Assembly: GCA_934096945.1 (NCBI GenBank)
Contig: CAKOND010000007.1
Span: 3,285 to 67,284, forward strand
From: an uncultured Bacilli bacterium
GTDB taxonomy: Bacteria > Bacillota_I > Bacilli_A > RF39 > UBA660
Direction of reading: 5' to 3'
Length of the DNA stretch: 64,000 nucleotides
Positions 1 through 8,624 of this stretch are shown here, in pieces. Both the position numbers and the translations under genes were made by a program. Within the stretch, counting starts at the first letter, position 1, and each line of letters opens with the position of its first letter. The notes under the pieces were generated by a model. It searched no databases and had not been told where the DNA came from. It saw nothing but the letters and a program-made list of their open reading frames with translations.

Positions 1-1290
1 TATGTGACTTTAAAAGAACTAGCAAAATATTTAATCAATGGTAACAGAGAATACGTAGATACAACTTTAGATAATATAATTGAAACAATAAATGCCAAAG
101 TAATTGTAAAATGTGACGATGTTATAAAAGGTAATACTTTTATAGCAGGTTTAAGTTTTAAAGCTCTAGAGCAAAATATTGAATTAAACAGTGATGATAT
201 TTTGATTGTTGGTGATAGATATAAAGTACTAGATTATGCAATTAAATCTAAAGTTAAGCTCGTTATTATCCCCTTAAATGTTAATTTAGACAAAAAGGTT
301 ATTAAAAATGCTCGTGATAATGGAGTAAATATGATAGCATCAGAACTAGATAGTTTCCAAATAGCTACGAAGATTACTTTAAGTAATTACATTAAAAATA
401 TAAATATTAATAAAAATCCGATTACTGTTAATAATGAAGATTATTTTTCTGATTTCAGATCAATGACTCATAAAGTTAATCACACTAATTATCCAGTTAT
501 CAACAACAAAGGTGAATGCTTAGGTTTAATAAGACTTACAGGACCAAATGACTATGAAAAACAAAAAGTAATTTTAGTAGATCATAATAACCTTGCTCAA
601 TCAGTTGATGGGATCGAAGAAGCCGATATTATGGAAATAATAGATCATCATAATTTAGGTGCCATAGGTACAAGTGTTCCAATTAATTTTAGAAGTAAAC
701 CTGTTGGATGCACATCTACAATGCTTTATGAAATGTATTTAGAAGCTAAAGTTAATATTCCTAAAGAAATTGCAGGACTTATGCTTTCTGCTATACTTTC
801 TGATACACTTCTTTTAACAAGTCCAACAACTACTGAAGATGATAGATTTGCGGCTGTAAAACTCGCAAGTATTGCTAAAGTAGACATAGATAAATATGGT
901 CTTGAAATGATAAAAGCAGCATCATCTATTGATGGTATGAGTGTGAGAGACTTAATAAAAAGTGACTTCAAAAACTATGTCGTAGGTTCTAAAACCTTAG
1001 GTATTGGTCAAGTTATGACTTTAGATTTTGATAACATTAAAGAAAATATGAACGAGTATATAAATGTTTTAGACGAAATGGTTGATACTAATTATAATGT
1101 TGTAGTTATATTTATAACGGATATTATAAAAAATGGTTCATATGTTTTATATAATACAAAAGCTAAAGATATCATTGAAGATGGATTTGGTCTTAAAGAT
1201 ACTTATGAAGGCGTATTTATACCTAAAGCTGTTTCCAGAAAGAAACAAATACTTCCAAGCATCTTAAATGCCATGGAAGATAAGAAATAA
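1..1290 (+). CDS. ppaC: Manganese-dependent inorganic pyrophosphatase, CBS/DRTGG type (5' truncated by window edge)
   Basis: Family II pyrophosphatase, which hydrolyses cytoplasmic pyrophosphate to phosphate. The visible part runs from a DRTGG-like domain (about residues 1-110) through a CBS segment to the DHH core, with VDHNN and IDHHN motifs near residues 193 and 213. The C-terminal DHHA2 domain ends in the SRKKQ substrate-binding signature near residue 410. Full CBS-pyrophosphatases are about 540 residues long and begin with another DHH segment and a first CBS domain. Those are missing here, and the reading frame is open at base 1, so the gene starts outside the window and the GTG at position 4 is not a real start. 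CBS/DRTGG forms are known to be regulated by adenine nucleotides. Family assignment is confident. Confidence 0.88.
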   Translation, partial: YVTLKELAKYLINGNREYVDTTLDNIIETINAKVIVKCDDVIKGNTFIAGLSFKALEQNIELNSDDILIVGDRYKVLDYAIKSKVKLVIIPLNVNLDKKVIKNARDNGVNMIASELDSFQIATKITLSNYIKNININKNPITVNNEDYFSDFRSMTHKVNHTNYPVINNKGECLGLIRLTGPNDYEKQKVILVDHNNLAQSVDGIEEADIMEIIDHHNLGAIGTSVPINFRSKPVGCTSTMLYEMYLEAKVNIPKEIAGLMLSAILSDTLLLTSPTTTEDDRFAAVKLASIAKVDIDKYGLEMIKAASSIDGMSVRDLIKSDFKNYVVGSKTLGIGQVMTLDFDNIKENMNEYINVLDEMVDTNYNVVVIFITDIIKNGSYVLYNTKAKDIIEDGFGLKDTYEGVFIPKAVSRKKQILPSILNAMEDKK

Positions 1291-1294
1291 TGCA

Positions 1295-1318
1295 TTTTGT
1301 ACTATATAGAGTACAAAA
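1295..1318. repeat. Perfect 9-bp inverted repeat after the pyrophosphatase gene
   Basis: TTTTGTACT, a six-base spacer, then AGTACAAAA, starting five bases after the pyrophosphatase stop codon. There is no T-run on either side, so it is not a standard intrinsic terminator. It may be a degraded terminator or an operator-like dyad. Confidence 0.4.
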
Positions 1319-1348
1319 ATAAGAAAAATGTTAGTTTTGTATTTTTGA

Positions 1349-1537
1349 ATGTACAAAATTGACTTATTAGAGGATGTGGAAAGTCTGTTATATTATGCAA
1401 ATAATGAAAGAGAATTTGGGGTGTATAAAAATTTAAATGATAACTATCCTAAGTATGTAATAACCACAGATACTATGGATTTTTCACAAGATGGAATTAT
1501 TCACAAAAATATTATTGATTGGTTATTAGATAAATAA
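1349..1537 (+). pseudogene. Remnant of the C-terminus of a DUF4143-type AAA ATPase
   Basis: A 62-codon open frame without a recognisable ribosome binding site. From about residue 18 it reads EREFGVYKN, NYPKYVITTD and DGIIHKNIIDWLL, which is the usual C-terminal tail of the AAA_14/DUF4143 ATP-binding proteins common in gut Firmicutes and archaea. Those proteins are about 400 residues long. The ATPase and DUF4143 domains are absent and the first 17 codons do not fit the family. I read it as the surviving 3' end of a lost accessory gene. It could be mis-annotated as a small hypothetical protein. Confidence 0.65.
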
Positions 1538-1553
1538 AAAAGGAGGCATATAA

Positions 1554-2315
1554 ATGAAGGCACTTATAACTGGGGCTTCAAGTGGAATAGGAAAGAATAT
1601 GGCTCATGTTTTAGCAAATAAAGGTATAGACTTAATACTTGTTGCGAGAAACAAGGAAGAAATGCTTAAAATAAAAGAGAATGTTAAAGTTAATGTAGAA
1701 GTCATAGAAATTGATTTACTTAAAGAAAAAAATGTTTATAAGTTATATGATATATGTAAAGATAAAAGTGTAGATATACTTATAAATAATGCTGGTTTCG
1801 GGTTATTTGGTATATTTACAGAAACAGATTTAGATAGAGAATTAGAAATGATTGATTTAAATATTAAAGCATATCATATTTTAACTAAGTTATTTTTAAA
1901 AGATTTTGTGGAAAAGGATTCTGGTTATATTTTAAATGTTGCATCAAGCGCAGGTTTTATGGCAGGACCTAGACTTAGTACTTATTATGCCACTAAAAAT
2001 TATGTTTTAAAACTTACAATGGCTATCAACGAAGAACTTAGACAAAGTGGAAGTCATATTGTGGTATCAGCTTTGTGTCCAGGTCCAGTTAATACTAATT
2101 TTAATAAAGTTGCAAATGGAGAATTTAGTATTAAAGAAGCAAGTCCAAAGTTTGTAGCAGAGTATGCTATAAATAAATTATTCCAAAAGAAAATGCTTAT
2201 TATTCCAACAACAAGAATAAAATTAGGTATATTTTTATTAAGAATAATTCCATATAGATTACAGCTTATTTTTTGCTATCATATCCAAGGTAAAAAGTTA
2301 GGTATAAAAAAATAG
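1554..2315 (+). CDS. Short-chain dehydrogenase/reductase (SDR)
   Basis: A 253-residue NAD(P)-dependent oxidoreductase of the classical SDR fold. The cofactor motif TGASSGIG is at residues 6-13, the NNAGFG motif is near residue 82, the catalytic Ser lies in the NVASSAG stretch, and the active-site YxxxK appears as YYATK near residue 145. The SALCPGPV segment after the active site is typical of the family. AAAGGAGG precedes the ATG at a good distance. The C-terminal tail is hydrophobic and basic, as in SDRs of the DltE/YqjQ group. The substrate cannot be told from sequence. It appears to be a single-gene unit closed by a terminator. Confidence 0.85.
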   Translation: MKALITGASSGIGKNMAHVLANKGIDLILVARNKEEMLKIKENVKVNVEVIEIDLLKEKNVYKLYDICKDKSVDILINNAGFGLFGIFTETDLDRELEMIDLNIKAYHILTKLFLKDFVEKDSGYILNVASSAGFMAGPRLSTYYATKNYVLKLTMAINEELRQSGSHIVVSALCPGPVNTNFNKVANGEFSIKEASPKFVAEYAINKLFQKKMLIIPTTRIKLGIFLLRIIPYRLQLIFCYHIQGKKLGIKK

Positions 2316-2342
2316 TTTCACATTTTTAAGAAACTATTTTTT
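2307..2342. terminator. Bidirectional intrinsic terminator after the SDR gene
   Basis: A 13-bp perfect stem (2307-2319 with 2330-2342) overlapping the SDR stop codon, with T-rich flanks on both strands. It would also end any transcript of the minus-strand XRE remnant. Confidence 0.75.
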
Positions 2343-2531
2343 CTTTCTTTTCTTTAGCAACTAAAACATCTATTGGTACATCTAATGTTTTAGAAATTCT
2401 ATATTAAGTTTCAACAGAAAAATAATACGCTACTTTTTCACCTACATTTATTGTAATATTTTACCAAAAGTGTATATGTGAGGTGTTGACTAACAATATT
2501 AATTTGAGTATTTATTTTAAAAATAAAACAT
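2326..2531 (-). pseudogene. Decayed XRE-type helix-turn-helix regulator
   Basis: On the minus strand an AAAAAGGAG site (2542-2550) precedes ATG at 2531, but the frame breaks at once. Further down the strand reads GEKVAYYFSVET, then an in-frame TAA (2404-2406), then YRISKTLDVPIDVLVAKE, which is the C-terminal half of a Cro/CI HTH domain. The total span, about 68 codons, fits a small XRE repressor. I see no other feature in the remaining gap (2532-2752) apart from the leader of the next gene. Confidence 0.6.
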
Positions 2532-2752
2532 AATAATTATTCTCCTTTTTGTGCAAAAGTTTACATATTAAAAAACCAAACTAGTGGCTTTTTCGTTTGG
2601 AATTAGTACATAGTAAAATAAATGTCGTGCGTTATAGTGTTACAGGCTATAAAAAATAATTTCACAATGATGTTGTTTTGATATTTACTGTGTTTATGTC
2701 TTGTAGTAAAATATATTATATTTAAACATAATAATAAAAAAGGAGTATAAAA

Positions 2753-2992
2753 ATGAATAACAAAAAAATAATAGCTTTACTTAGTTTATCATTAATAATG
2801 TTAATTTTTGTATTCTGTTTGTACTCTAATAAGTGCAAAAGTAAAGTATATGTTGAGACAAAATCAGAAACTAAAAATAAATCTAATATAAGTATGCTTC
2901 TTGAAACAAAAAGAGACTTTGGAGAATATCTAGTATCAAATAGTGATAAATGGCCTAACCCATACCACATTAAATATAAGGCAAATGGTTGA
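2753..2992 (+). pseudogene. Truncated membrane-anchored protein, interrupted by an lgt fragment
   Basis: AAAAAAGGAG precedes an ATG that opens a 79-codon frame. It has a basic N-terminus, one membrane segment (residues 5-24) and a short outer region ending near residue 67. The last 12 residues are read from the antisense strand of an inserted 91-bp copy of lgt sequence (2952-3042), so the natural C-terminus has been replaced. The native part looks like the start of a small exported protein of unknown function. The gene directly after it (3069) has the same plan of membrane anchor plus short outer part and also stops early. Confidence 0.55.
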
Positions 2993-3042
2993 CCAACTTT
3001 TGTAATCTTTAGTCTTCTTATTATAAGAAGTATTGAAAATCC
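2952..3042 (-). repeat. 91-bp inverted copy of an internal lgt segment
   Basis: The reverse complement of 2952-3042 matches 6912-7002 inside lgt with a single mismatch (C for T at the third codon base next to the 5' end). It encodes the LLIIRRLKITK..MWYGLG part of Lgt. Sequence similarity stops abruptly on both sides. The high identity implies a recent copying event. Confidence 0.95.
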
Positions 3043-3068
3043 ATACATAATAGGAATGTGACGCAAGA

Positions 3069-3263
3069 ATGAAAAAAAGATTCATAATAATAAGTACTAT
3101 TACAATAATCATGGTTATATCTATTTGTTTACTTAATAATAAAACTGTTAATAAAAATTCTTTAAAAGAAAAAGGTACTATATATGCTTTATATTTAGAT
3201 GGCATACCGATAAAACAATTTCCTGATAAAAAAGATTACAAAGTATTATTAATAAATTTTTAA
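3069..3263 (+). CDS. Short exported or membrane-anchored protein fragment, function unknown
   Basis: A 64-residue frame starting 26 bases after the lgt-fragment junction, with a weak Shine-Dalgarno (GGAATG) and a lysine-rich start followed by a membrane segment (about residues 5-22). The outer part reads IYALYLDGIPIKQFPDKKDYK and then runs into a stop. The motif looks like the first strands of a longer extracellular domain, so it is probably a truncated relative of the type of protein begun at 2753. It could be a real small protein, but I favour a broken gene. Confidence 0.4.
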   Translation: MKKRFIIISTITIIMVISICLLNNKTVNKNSLKEKGTIYALYLDGIPIKQFPDKKDYKVLLINF

Positions 3264-3280
3264 AAGCGCTTCTTTTTTAC

Positions 3281-3310
3281 TTGACTACAAATATACGTTT
3301 GTGATATATT
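3281..3310 (+). promoter_or_regulatory. uvrA promoter
   Basis: TTGACT (3281-3286), an 18-base spacer and TATATT (3305-3310), placed 58 bases before the uvrA start. Confidence 0.6.
3288..3301. promoter_or_regulatory. Candidate LexA (SOS) box in the uvrA promoter
   Basis: CAAATATACGTTTG lies between the -35 and -10 boxes. It matches the Bacillus-type LexA consensus (CGAAC RNRY GTTYG) at 10 of 14 positions, including the whole RNRY-GTTYG half. uvrA is an SOS gene in Bacillus, so the placement makes sense. No lexA gene is in the window. Confidence 0.45.
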
Positions 3311-3367
3311 ATTTTTGCATGAAAATTATCTTTTTGTGTCAAAATATGAAATAGAGGTGTAATACTT

Positions 3368-6172
3368 ATGAATAACGATAAAATTATAATAAAGGGAGCT
3401 AGAGAAAACAACTTAAAAAATGTTGATTTAGAAATACCTAAAAATAAGTTAGTTGTTATGACCGGAGTATCTGGTTCAGGAAAAAGTAGTTTAGCTTTTG
3501 ATACAATTTATGCTGAAGGACAAAGAAGATATGTAGAAAGCCTGTCAGCTTATGCCCGTCAATTTATTGGTGTAAATGAAAAACCAGATGTAGACTCTAT
3601 CGAAGGGTTATCACCATCAATATCAATTGACCAAAAATCTACGAATAAAAACCCACGTTCAACTGTAGGTACTATAACGGAAATCTACGATTATTTACGT
3701 CTTTTATTTGCCAGAATTGGTAGACCTTATTGCCCAACTCATCATATTCCCATTAAAAGTCAAAGTATTGAAGAAATGACTAATAAAGTAATGGAATACA
3801 AAGGAAAAACAGTTACAATACTTGCCCCGGTGGTTCATGGTGAAAAAGGAACACATAAAGATTTATTTGATGAGCTTCGTAAAGAAGGTTTTACACGTGT
3901 TCGCGTAAATGGCAAAAATATGAGTTTAAATGAAGAAATAACTCTCGAAAAAAATATTAAAGATAATATAGATATCATAATAGATAAAATTACTGTAGAT
4001 GATGAGGAATATAGTAGAATATTTGAAGCAGTAGAAACAAGTACCAAGAAAGCTGATGGTAAAGTAGTATTACTAGTTGATGATGAAGAAATATTCATGA
4101 GTGAAAAATATGCTTGTGAAATATGTAATTATTCAATACCAGAACTAGAACCAAGATTATTTTCATTTAATGCCCCATACGGAGCTTGTGAAGAATGTAA
4201 AGGTTTAGGTACAAAGCTTCATATAAGTAAAGATTTACTAATACCAGATCCAAGTAAATCTTTAGTGGAAGGTGCTATATCTGCCTTAAGTATGGACTCA
4301 AATATGTACTTTACCCAAATAGAAACTGTATGTAAAAAATATGATATCAATATGTTTGCACCAGTAAAAAATATTCCTGAAGAAAAATTAAACTATATAT
4401 TATATGGTACAGATGAAATCCTTGAATTTAAATATGTTTCTAAAAATGGCAGTACCAGAAATACTAAAGGCACGTATGAAGGAGTAATTCCATCACTTGA
4501 AAGAAGATATGTTGAAACAAAAAGTGGATGGATTAGAGAATGGCTTCAAGGATATATGATTGAAACAGAATGTCCAGTTTGTAAAGGCAAAAGATTACAA
4601 AAATCAGTATTATCTATATACATTAATGATAAGAATATTTTTGATATGTGTGATATGTCTATAAGTGATTTACTTGATTTTGTTAAAAAGTTAAAACTAA
4701 ATAATGAAGAAAAAGAAATAAGTAACCTTATATTAAAAGAAATAATATCAAGACTAGAATTTTTAAATAATGTTGGTTTATCATATTTAACTTTAACAAG
4801 AAGTGCAGGAACTCTATCTGGTGGAGAAGCCCAAAGAATAAGGCTAGCAACTCAAATTGGTTCAAAATTATCAGGTGTTTTATACGTTCTTGATGAACCG
4901 AGTATTGGACTTCATCAAAAAGATAATGAAAGATTAATTAATTCATTAAAAGAAATGCGTGATTTAGGTAACTCATTAATTGTTGTTGAGCATGATACAG
5001 ATACAATGCTAGCATCAGATTTTCTAGTAGATGTAGGTCCTGGCGCAGGTGAATATGGTGGCCAAATTATGGCAGCAGGAACACCTGAAGAAGTTATGAA
5101 AAATCCAAATAGTTTAACAGGAAAATATTTAAGCGGAGAGTTAAAAATAGAAGTACCAGAAAAAAGAAGAAAAGGAAATGGCTTAAAAATCAGTATTAAA
5201 GGTGCTAAAGAAAACAACTTAAAAAATGTAAATGTAGATATTCCACTTAATAAGTTTGTTGTTGTAACAGGTGTATCAGGTTCAGGTAAATCTTCACTTA
5301 TTAACGAAGTTTTATATAAAAGATTAGCATCAGAAATTTATAGAAGTAAAGTAGTTCCAGGTGCATGTAAAGAAATAACAGGTCTTGAAAATATTGATAA
5401 AGTAATTCAAATAACTCAAGATGCGATAGGTAGAACACCAAGAAGTAATCCAGCAACATATGTAGGAGTATTTGATGATATCAGAGATTTATTCGCTCAA
5501 ACAAAAGAAGCCAAAATGCGTGGATATGATAAAGGTCGTTTCTCATTTAATGTTAAAGGTGGAAGATGTGAAAATTGTTGGGGAGATGGCGTTAAGAAAA
5601 TTGAAATGCATTTCCTAGCAGATGTATATGTTCCATGTGATGTATGTAAAGGAAGAAGATATAACAGAGAAACACTTGAAATAAAATATAAAGGTAAAAA
5701 TATAAGTGAAGTCTTAGACATGAGAGTAAGTGAAGCCCTAGAATTCTTTGAAAATGTACCAAAAATTTACAATAAATTAAAAGTAATGATGGATGTTGGA
5801 CTTTCATACATAAAATTAGGTCAATCTGCACCAACATTATCAGGTGGAGAAGCCGGTCGTATAAAACTTGCCAAAGAACTTCAAAAGAAAGCAACAGGAA
5901 AATCAGTATTTATACTTGACGAACCAACAACAGGACTTCATTCTGATGATATCAAAAAACTATTAGTTATCCTAAATAGAATTGTGGATAATGGTGATAC
6001 AGTAATAGTAATAGAACATAATCTAGATGTTATAAAAGTAGCAGACCATATCATAGATCTAGGCCCAGATGGCGGTAAATATGGGGGAAAAATCGTGGCA
6101 ACAGGAACTCCAGAACAAGTTGCCAAATGCAAAGAATCATACACAGGTGAATTTTTAGCTAAAATACTATAG
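3368..6172 (+). CDS. uvrA: UvrABC excinuclease subunit A
   Basis: The DNA-damage recognition ATPase of nucleotide excision repair, working as a dimer with UvrB. At 934 residues it is full length. The first Walker A is GVSGSGKSS (residues 33-41) and the second is near residue 637. Two ABC signatures (LSGGEAQRIRLA and LSGGEAGRIKLA) are followed by DEP Walker B motifs. The zinc modules are CEICN..CEEC near residue 252 and CENCWGDG..CDVC near residue 737. The ATG follows GAGGTG at normal spacing. It stands alone between a promoter carrying a possible LexA box and a strong terminator, which fits SOS control. Confidence 0.98.
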   Translation: MNNDKIIIKGARENNLKNVDLEIPKNKLVVMTGVSGSGKSSLAFDTIYAEGQRRYVESLSAYARQFIGVNEKPDVDSIEGLSPSISIDQKSTNKNPRSTVGTITEIYDYLRLLFARIGRPYCPTHHIPIKSQSIEEMTNKVMEYKGKTVTILAPVVHGEKGTHKDLFDELRKEGFTRVRVNGKNMSLNEEITLEKNIKDNIDIIIDKITVDDEEYSRIFEAVETSTKKADGKVVLLVDDEEIFMSEKYACEICNYSIPELEPRLFSFNAPYGACEECKGLGTKLHISKDLLIPDPSKSLVEGAISALSMDSNMYFTQIETVCKKYDINMFAPVKNIPEEKLNYILYGTDEILEFKYVSKNGSTRNTKGTYEGVIPSLERRYVETKSGWIREWLQGYMIETECPVCKGKRLQKSVLSIYINDKNIFDMCDMSISDLLDFVKKLKLNNEEKEISNLILKEIISRLEFLNNVGLSYLTLTRSAGTLSGGEAQRIRLATQIGSKLSGVLYVLDEPSIGLHQKDNERLINSLKEMRDLGNSLIVVEHDTDTMLASDFLVDVGPGAGEYGGQIMAAGTPEEVMKNPNSLTGKYLSGELKIEVPEKRRKGNGLKISIKGAKENNLKNVNVDIPLNKFVVVTGVSGSGKSSLINEVLYKRLASEIYRSKVVPGACKEITGLENIDKVIQITQDAIGRTPRSNPATYVGVFDDIRDLFAQTKEAKMRGYDKGRFSFNVKGGRCENCWGDGVKKIEMHFLADVYVPCDVCKGRRYNRETLEIKYKGKNISEVLDMRVSEALEFFENVPKIYNKLKVMMDVGLSYIKLGQSAPTLSGGEAGRIKLAKELQKKATGKSVFILDEPTTGLHSDDIKKLLVILNRIVDNGDTVIVIEHNLDVIKVADHIIDLGPDGGKYGGKIVATGTPEQVAKCKESYTGEFLAKIL

Positions 6173-6206
6173 TAATGAAATTTTCTAAAATATGATATTT
6201 TTATTA

Positions 6207-6244
6207 AACACTACACTTCCATTAAAGTGTGTAGTGTTTTTTCT
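6207..6244 (+). terminator. uvrA terminator
   Basis: A 10-bp stem (6207-6216 with 6229-6238, AACACTACAC/GTGTAGTGTT) followed by a T-run. Confidence 0.8.
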
Positions 6245-6340
6245 AGAATAAAGTTTTATTAATAAGAAACAATTTCAAAATGTAAAATTTTACATAAAAT
6301 TATAAATACGATATTAATAATAGATAAATTTAAAAAAATT

Positions 6341-6349
6341 TGTTACAAT
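6341..6349 (+). promoter_or_regulatory. Extended -10 promoter of lgt
   Basis: TGTTACAAT (TGn plus TACAAT at 6344-6349). The predicted transcript start is near 6356, downstream of the ATG at 6354, which supports the internal ATG at 6369 as the true lgt start. Confidence 0.5.
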
Positions 6350-6368
6350 ATTAATGGAGAGTGAAATT

Positions 6369-7178
6369 ATGAATAGATATATTTTTGAAATTGGTAATTT
6401 TAAATTAGAATGGTATTCAGCCCTTATAATAGTTGCAGCTATGATTGGTATAACAATGGTACTAAAAGAAGCAAAAAGATATAAATATCCAACTGAATTT
6501 GTCTTTAATATGATTTTCTGGGCTATAATATTTGGCATTGTTGGAGCTAGAGCATATTATGTATTATTCAATTTAGAAATATATAATAATTTTTGGGATA
6601 TATTTAAAATCTGGGAAGGTGGACTTGCTATTCATGGAGGTATAATTGCTGGAGTTTTGGTTATCCTACTATACTGTAAGAAATATAAAGCAAGAAGCAT
6701 CAGAATGTTTGATTTTTTAGCCCCAGCAATGCTTCTTGCTCAAGCCATAGGCAGATGGGGAAATTTTTTTAACAGTGAAGCACATGGCCCCGCAACGACA
6801 CTTGCCCATTTACAAAACTTACATATTCCTGAATTTATCATAAAAGGTATGAACATTGATGGAATTTACTATACACCGACATTTTTATATGAATCAATTT
6901 GGTGTTTGGTAGGATTTTTAATACTTCTTATAATAAGAAGACTAAAGATTACAAAAGTTGGTCAACCATTTGCCTTATATTTAATGTGGTATGGGTTAGG
7001 CCGTTTTATAATCGAGGCTATGCGAACAGATTCTCTAATGTTTGGTGGTTTCAAAATGGCTCAAATAGTTTCAATAATAATGGTTTTTATGGGTTTAATA
7101 ATTATCATGATAACTGGAAGAAAAGGACGATATGAGGATTTATACAACCAAGACGAAAATGAAGTAGTAAGGTTCTAA
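6369..7178 (+). CDS. lgt: Prolipoprotein diacylglyceryl transferase
   Basis: Transfers diacylglycerol from phosphatidylglycerol to the lipobox Cys of prelipoproteins, in the cytoplasmic membrane. The 269-residue protein has about seven membrane segments. It carries the HGGIIAG stretch, the Lgt signature GRWGNFFNSEAHG and the late GRFIIEAMRTD segment with the conserved Arg. I chose ATG 6369 over 6354 because GGAGAG (6356-6361) sits at the right distance from it and the promoter's predicted start lies after 6354. A 91-bp internal piece (6912-7002) is copied in inverted orientation at 2952-3042; this copy here is intact. trxB follows after 12 bases, so the two are probably co-transcribed. Confidence 0.95.
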   Translation: MNRYIFEIGNFKLEWYSALIIVAAMIGITMVLKEAKRYKYPTEFVFNMIFWAIIFGIVGARAYYVLFNLEIYNNFWDIFKIWEGGLAIHGGIIAGVLVILLYCKKYKARSIRMFDFLAPAMLLAQAIGRWGNFFNSEAHGPATTLAHLQNLHIPEFIIKGMNIDGIYYTPTFLYESIWCLVGFLILLIIRRLKITKVGQPFALYLMWYGLGRFIIEAMRTDSLMFGGFKMAQIVSIIMVFMGLIIIMITGRKGRYEDLYNQDENEVVRF

Positions 7179-7190
7179 AGGAGGAATTTT

Positions 7191-8066
7191 ATGTACGACA
7201 TAATTATAATTGGTATGGGTATCAGTGGTATAACCGCTGGTATTTATGCAAAACGAAGTAATAAAAAAGTGCTGATTATTGATAAAGGTATGCCCGGAGG
7301 TCTATTAAACAACATCGACAAAATAAGTAATTATCCAGGTGTGCCTGAAATAAATGGCCAGGATTTTGCGGAAATTCTTGAAAAACAAGTAAAATCTTTA
7401 GATATTCCATATGTTTTGGAAGAAGTAAAAAGTTTAGAATTAAACGGAGAAACTAAAAAAGTGGTAACGGATAAGAATACATATGAAGCTAAAAGAATAA
7501 TTTTAGCAATGGGTAGAAAGCCAAAGTATTTGGGCTTAGATAACGAAAAATATCTACTTGGAAAAGGTTTATCGACTTGTGCAGTATGTGATGCATTTTT
7601 TTATAAAAATGAAGACATAGCAATTGTAGGTACAGGAAATAGTGCCCTTCAAGAAGCTTTATATCTAGCAAATATTGTGGGTCACATTTATCTTATCAAT
7701 CGAAGAGATGGTTTCCGCGGTGAAGAAATGCTTGTTGAAAATATAAAGAAAAATCCTAAGATAGAAATAATTTATAATGCCAATATAAAAAGTATGAATG
7801 AAGAAAATAATAAATTAGCAAGTATAACATTAGATAATGGTACTACTTTAAATGTTAAAGGAGTATTTATCTATGTCGGATACAAGCCTGCAACAGAAAT
7901 TGTGCCAAAAGAAATACTTGATGAAAATGGTTATGTAAAAGTAAATGAAAAATTAGAAACAGAAATAATAGGTGTATATGCTGTCGGAGATATTATAAAT
8001 AAAGATACATATCAATTAGTAACAGCAGCAGCAGATGGTGCTAGGGTAATAACAAACATGAAATAA
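7191..8066 (+). CDS. trxB: Thioredoxin reductase
   Basis: An FAD/NADPH flavoenzyme that reduces thioredoxin. At 291 residues it is slightly shorter than the usual 305-315. An N-terminal Rossmann motif (GMGISG, residues 8-13) is followed by the redox-active pair C130-A-V-C133 in the TCAVCDA context. The NADPH-binding GTGNSA is near residue 147 and the C-terminal FAD motif YAVGDI is near residue 265. The first Gly motif has Met where most homologues have Gly or Ala. A strong AAAGGAGG precedes the ATG. It lies downstream of lgt, a common neighbour in Firmicutes. A short terminator follows. Confidence 0.93.
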   Translation: MYDIIIIGMGISGITAGIYAKRSNKKVLIIDKGMPGGLLNNIDKISNYPGVPEINGQDFAEILEKQVKSLDIPYVLEEVKSLELNGETKKVVTDKNTYEAKRIILAMGRKPKYLGLDNEKYLLGKGLSTCAVCDAFFYKNEDIAIVGTGNSALQEALYLANIVGHIYLINRRDGFRGEEMLVENIKKNPKIEIIYNANIKSMNEENNKLASITLDNGTTLNVKGVFIYVGYKPATEIVPKEILDENGYVKVNEKLETEIIGVYAVGDIINKDTYQLVTAAADGARVITNMK

Positions 8067-8090
8067 GATGAAAAGTCTTATTTTTCTTTA
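8061..8090 (+). terminator. trxB terminator
   Basis: AAATAAGA (8061-8068), a seven-base loop, then TCTTATTT and a T-rich tail. It overlaps the trxB stop codon. Confidence 0.65.
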
Positions 8091-8099
8091 TTTTTAAAA

Positions 8100-8271
8100 T
8101 AAAAAGAAATTCATCGCTTATATCAAGTACTTTAATTAATTTCTTTAATGTTTTTAAGCTAGTTTCACTACTTCCATTTTCAATTCTTTGAAGTTGTCTA
8201 GGAGAAATATCTAAAAGTTCTGCAAGTTTTTATTAAGTTATGCCAAGTTTTCTTCGATACTTTTTTATCAT
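8100..8271 (-). pseudogene. Decayed XRE-type helix-turn-helix regulator (two in-frame stops)
   Basis: From ATG at 8271 the minus strand reads MIKKYRRKLGIT, two consecutive TAA codons (8230-8235), then KLAELLDISPRQLQRIENGS and SLKTLKKLIKVLDISDEF. This is a complete Cro/CI DNA-binding domain apart from the two stops, which sit where the family normally has Gln-Glu. Two point changes explain the damage. The tail blends into the trxB terminator region. It is a second dead XRE gene, unrelated in detail to the one at 2326-2531. Confidence 0.75.
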
Positions 8272-8304
8272 ACTTCTCACCCAGGGATGACGCCAACAAA
8301 ACAG

Positions 8305-8546
8305 TTTTAATGAGTGGAAATTTAAGATATTATATTTGATGGAAAAGAAAAATAAGAACCGTTTGAAGATGGTATTGAGCGTGGATATAAAAAGGTTATG
8401 GACACGGTATTGAAAATGGAGTAGAACAAAATAAAATTGATGTTGCAAAAGCAATGCTTCAGAAAAAGTATGACATTAAAGATATCTGTGAAATCACCAA
8501 ATTATCACTTGATGAAATTGAAAAACTAAAAGAAGAATTGAAATAA
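8305..8546 (+). pseudogene. Remnant of an Rpn-family PD-(D/E)XK nuclease/transposase
   Basis: The frame reads DIIFDGKEK, a stop, EPFEDGIERGYKK, a one-base frameshift, then GYGHGIENGVEQNKIDVAKAM and TKLSLDEIEKLKEELK followed by TAA at 8544-8546. This is the C-terminus of the intact gene at 40077-40958, with close DNA similarity over the last 130 bases. At least one stop, one frameshift and a small deletion are visible. Only the C-terminal quarter survives. Confidence 0.75.
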
Positions 8547-8559
8547 AATTCTTCTTTTT
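8528..8559 (+). terminator. Terminator of the Rpn-family remnant
   Basis: A 12-bp stem (8528-8539 with 8547-8558) with T-rich end, the same hairpin type as after the intact homologue at 40.96 kb. Confidence 0.7.
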
Positions 8560-8624
8560 AAGTTAAAATAACAAGCTTTTATATAAATTTTATGGTAAAA
8601 TATAATTACATGGAGTTGACTTAA

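Noticed and set aside
1295..1318. Perfect inverted repeat as intrinsic terminator
   Set aside because: No T-run follows on either strand, so I list it only as a repeat.
2722..3066. Minus-strand open frame with Lgt-like sequence
   Set aside because: It is read through the inverted 91-bp lgt copy; the flanks are antisense to two other frames and there is no ribosome site.
6899..7135. Second open frame inside lgt, repeating text seen at 2936-3205
   Set aside because: It is the alternate frame of the duplicated lgt segment, so the similarity only reflects the DNA repeat.
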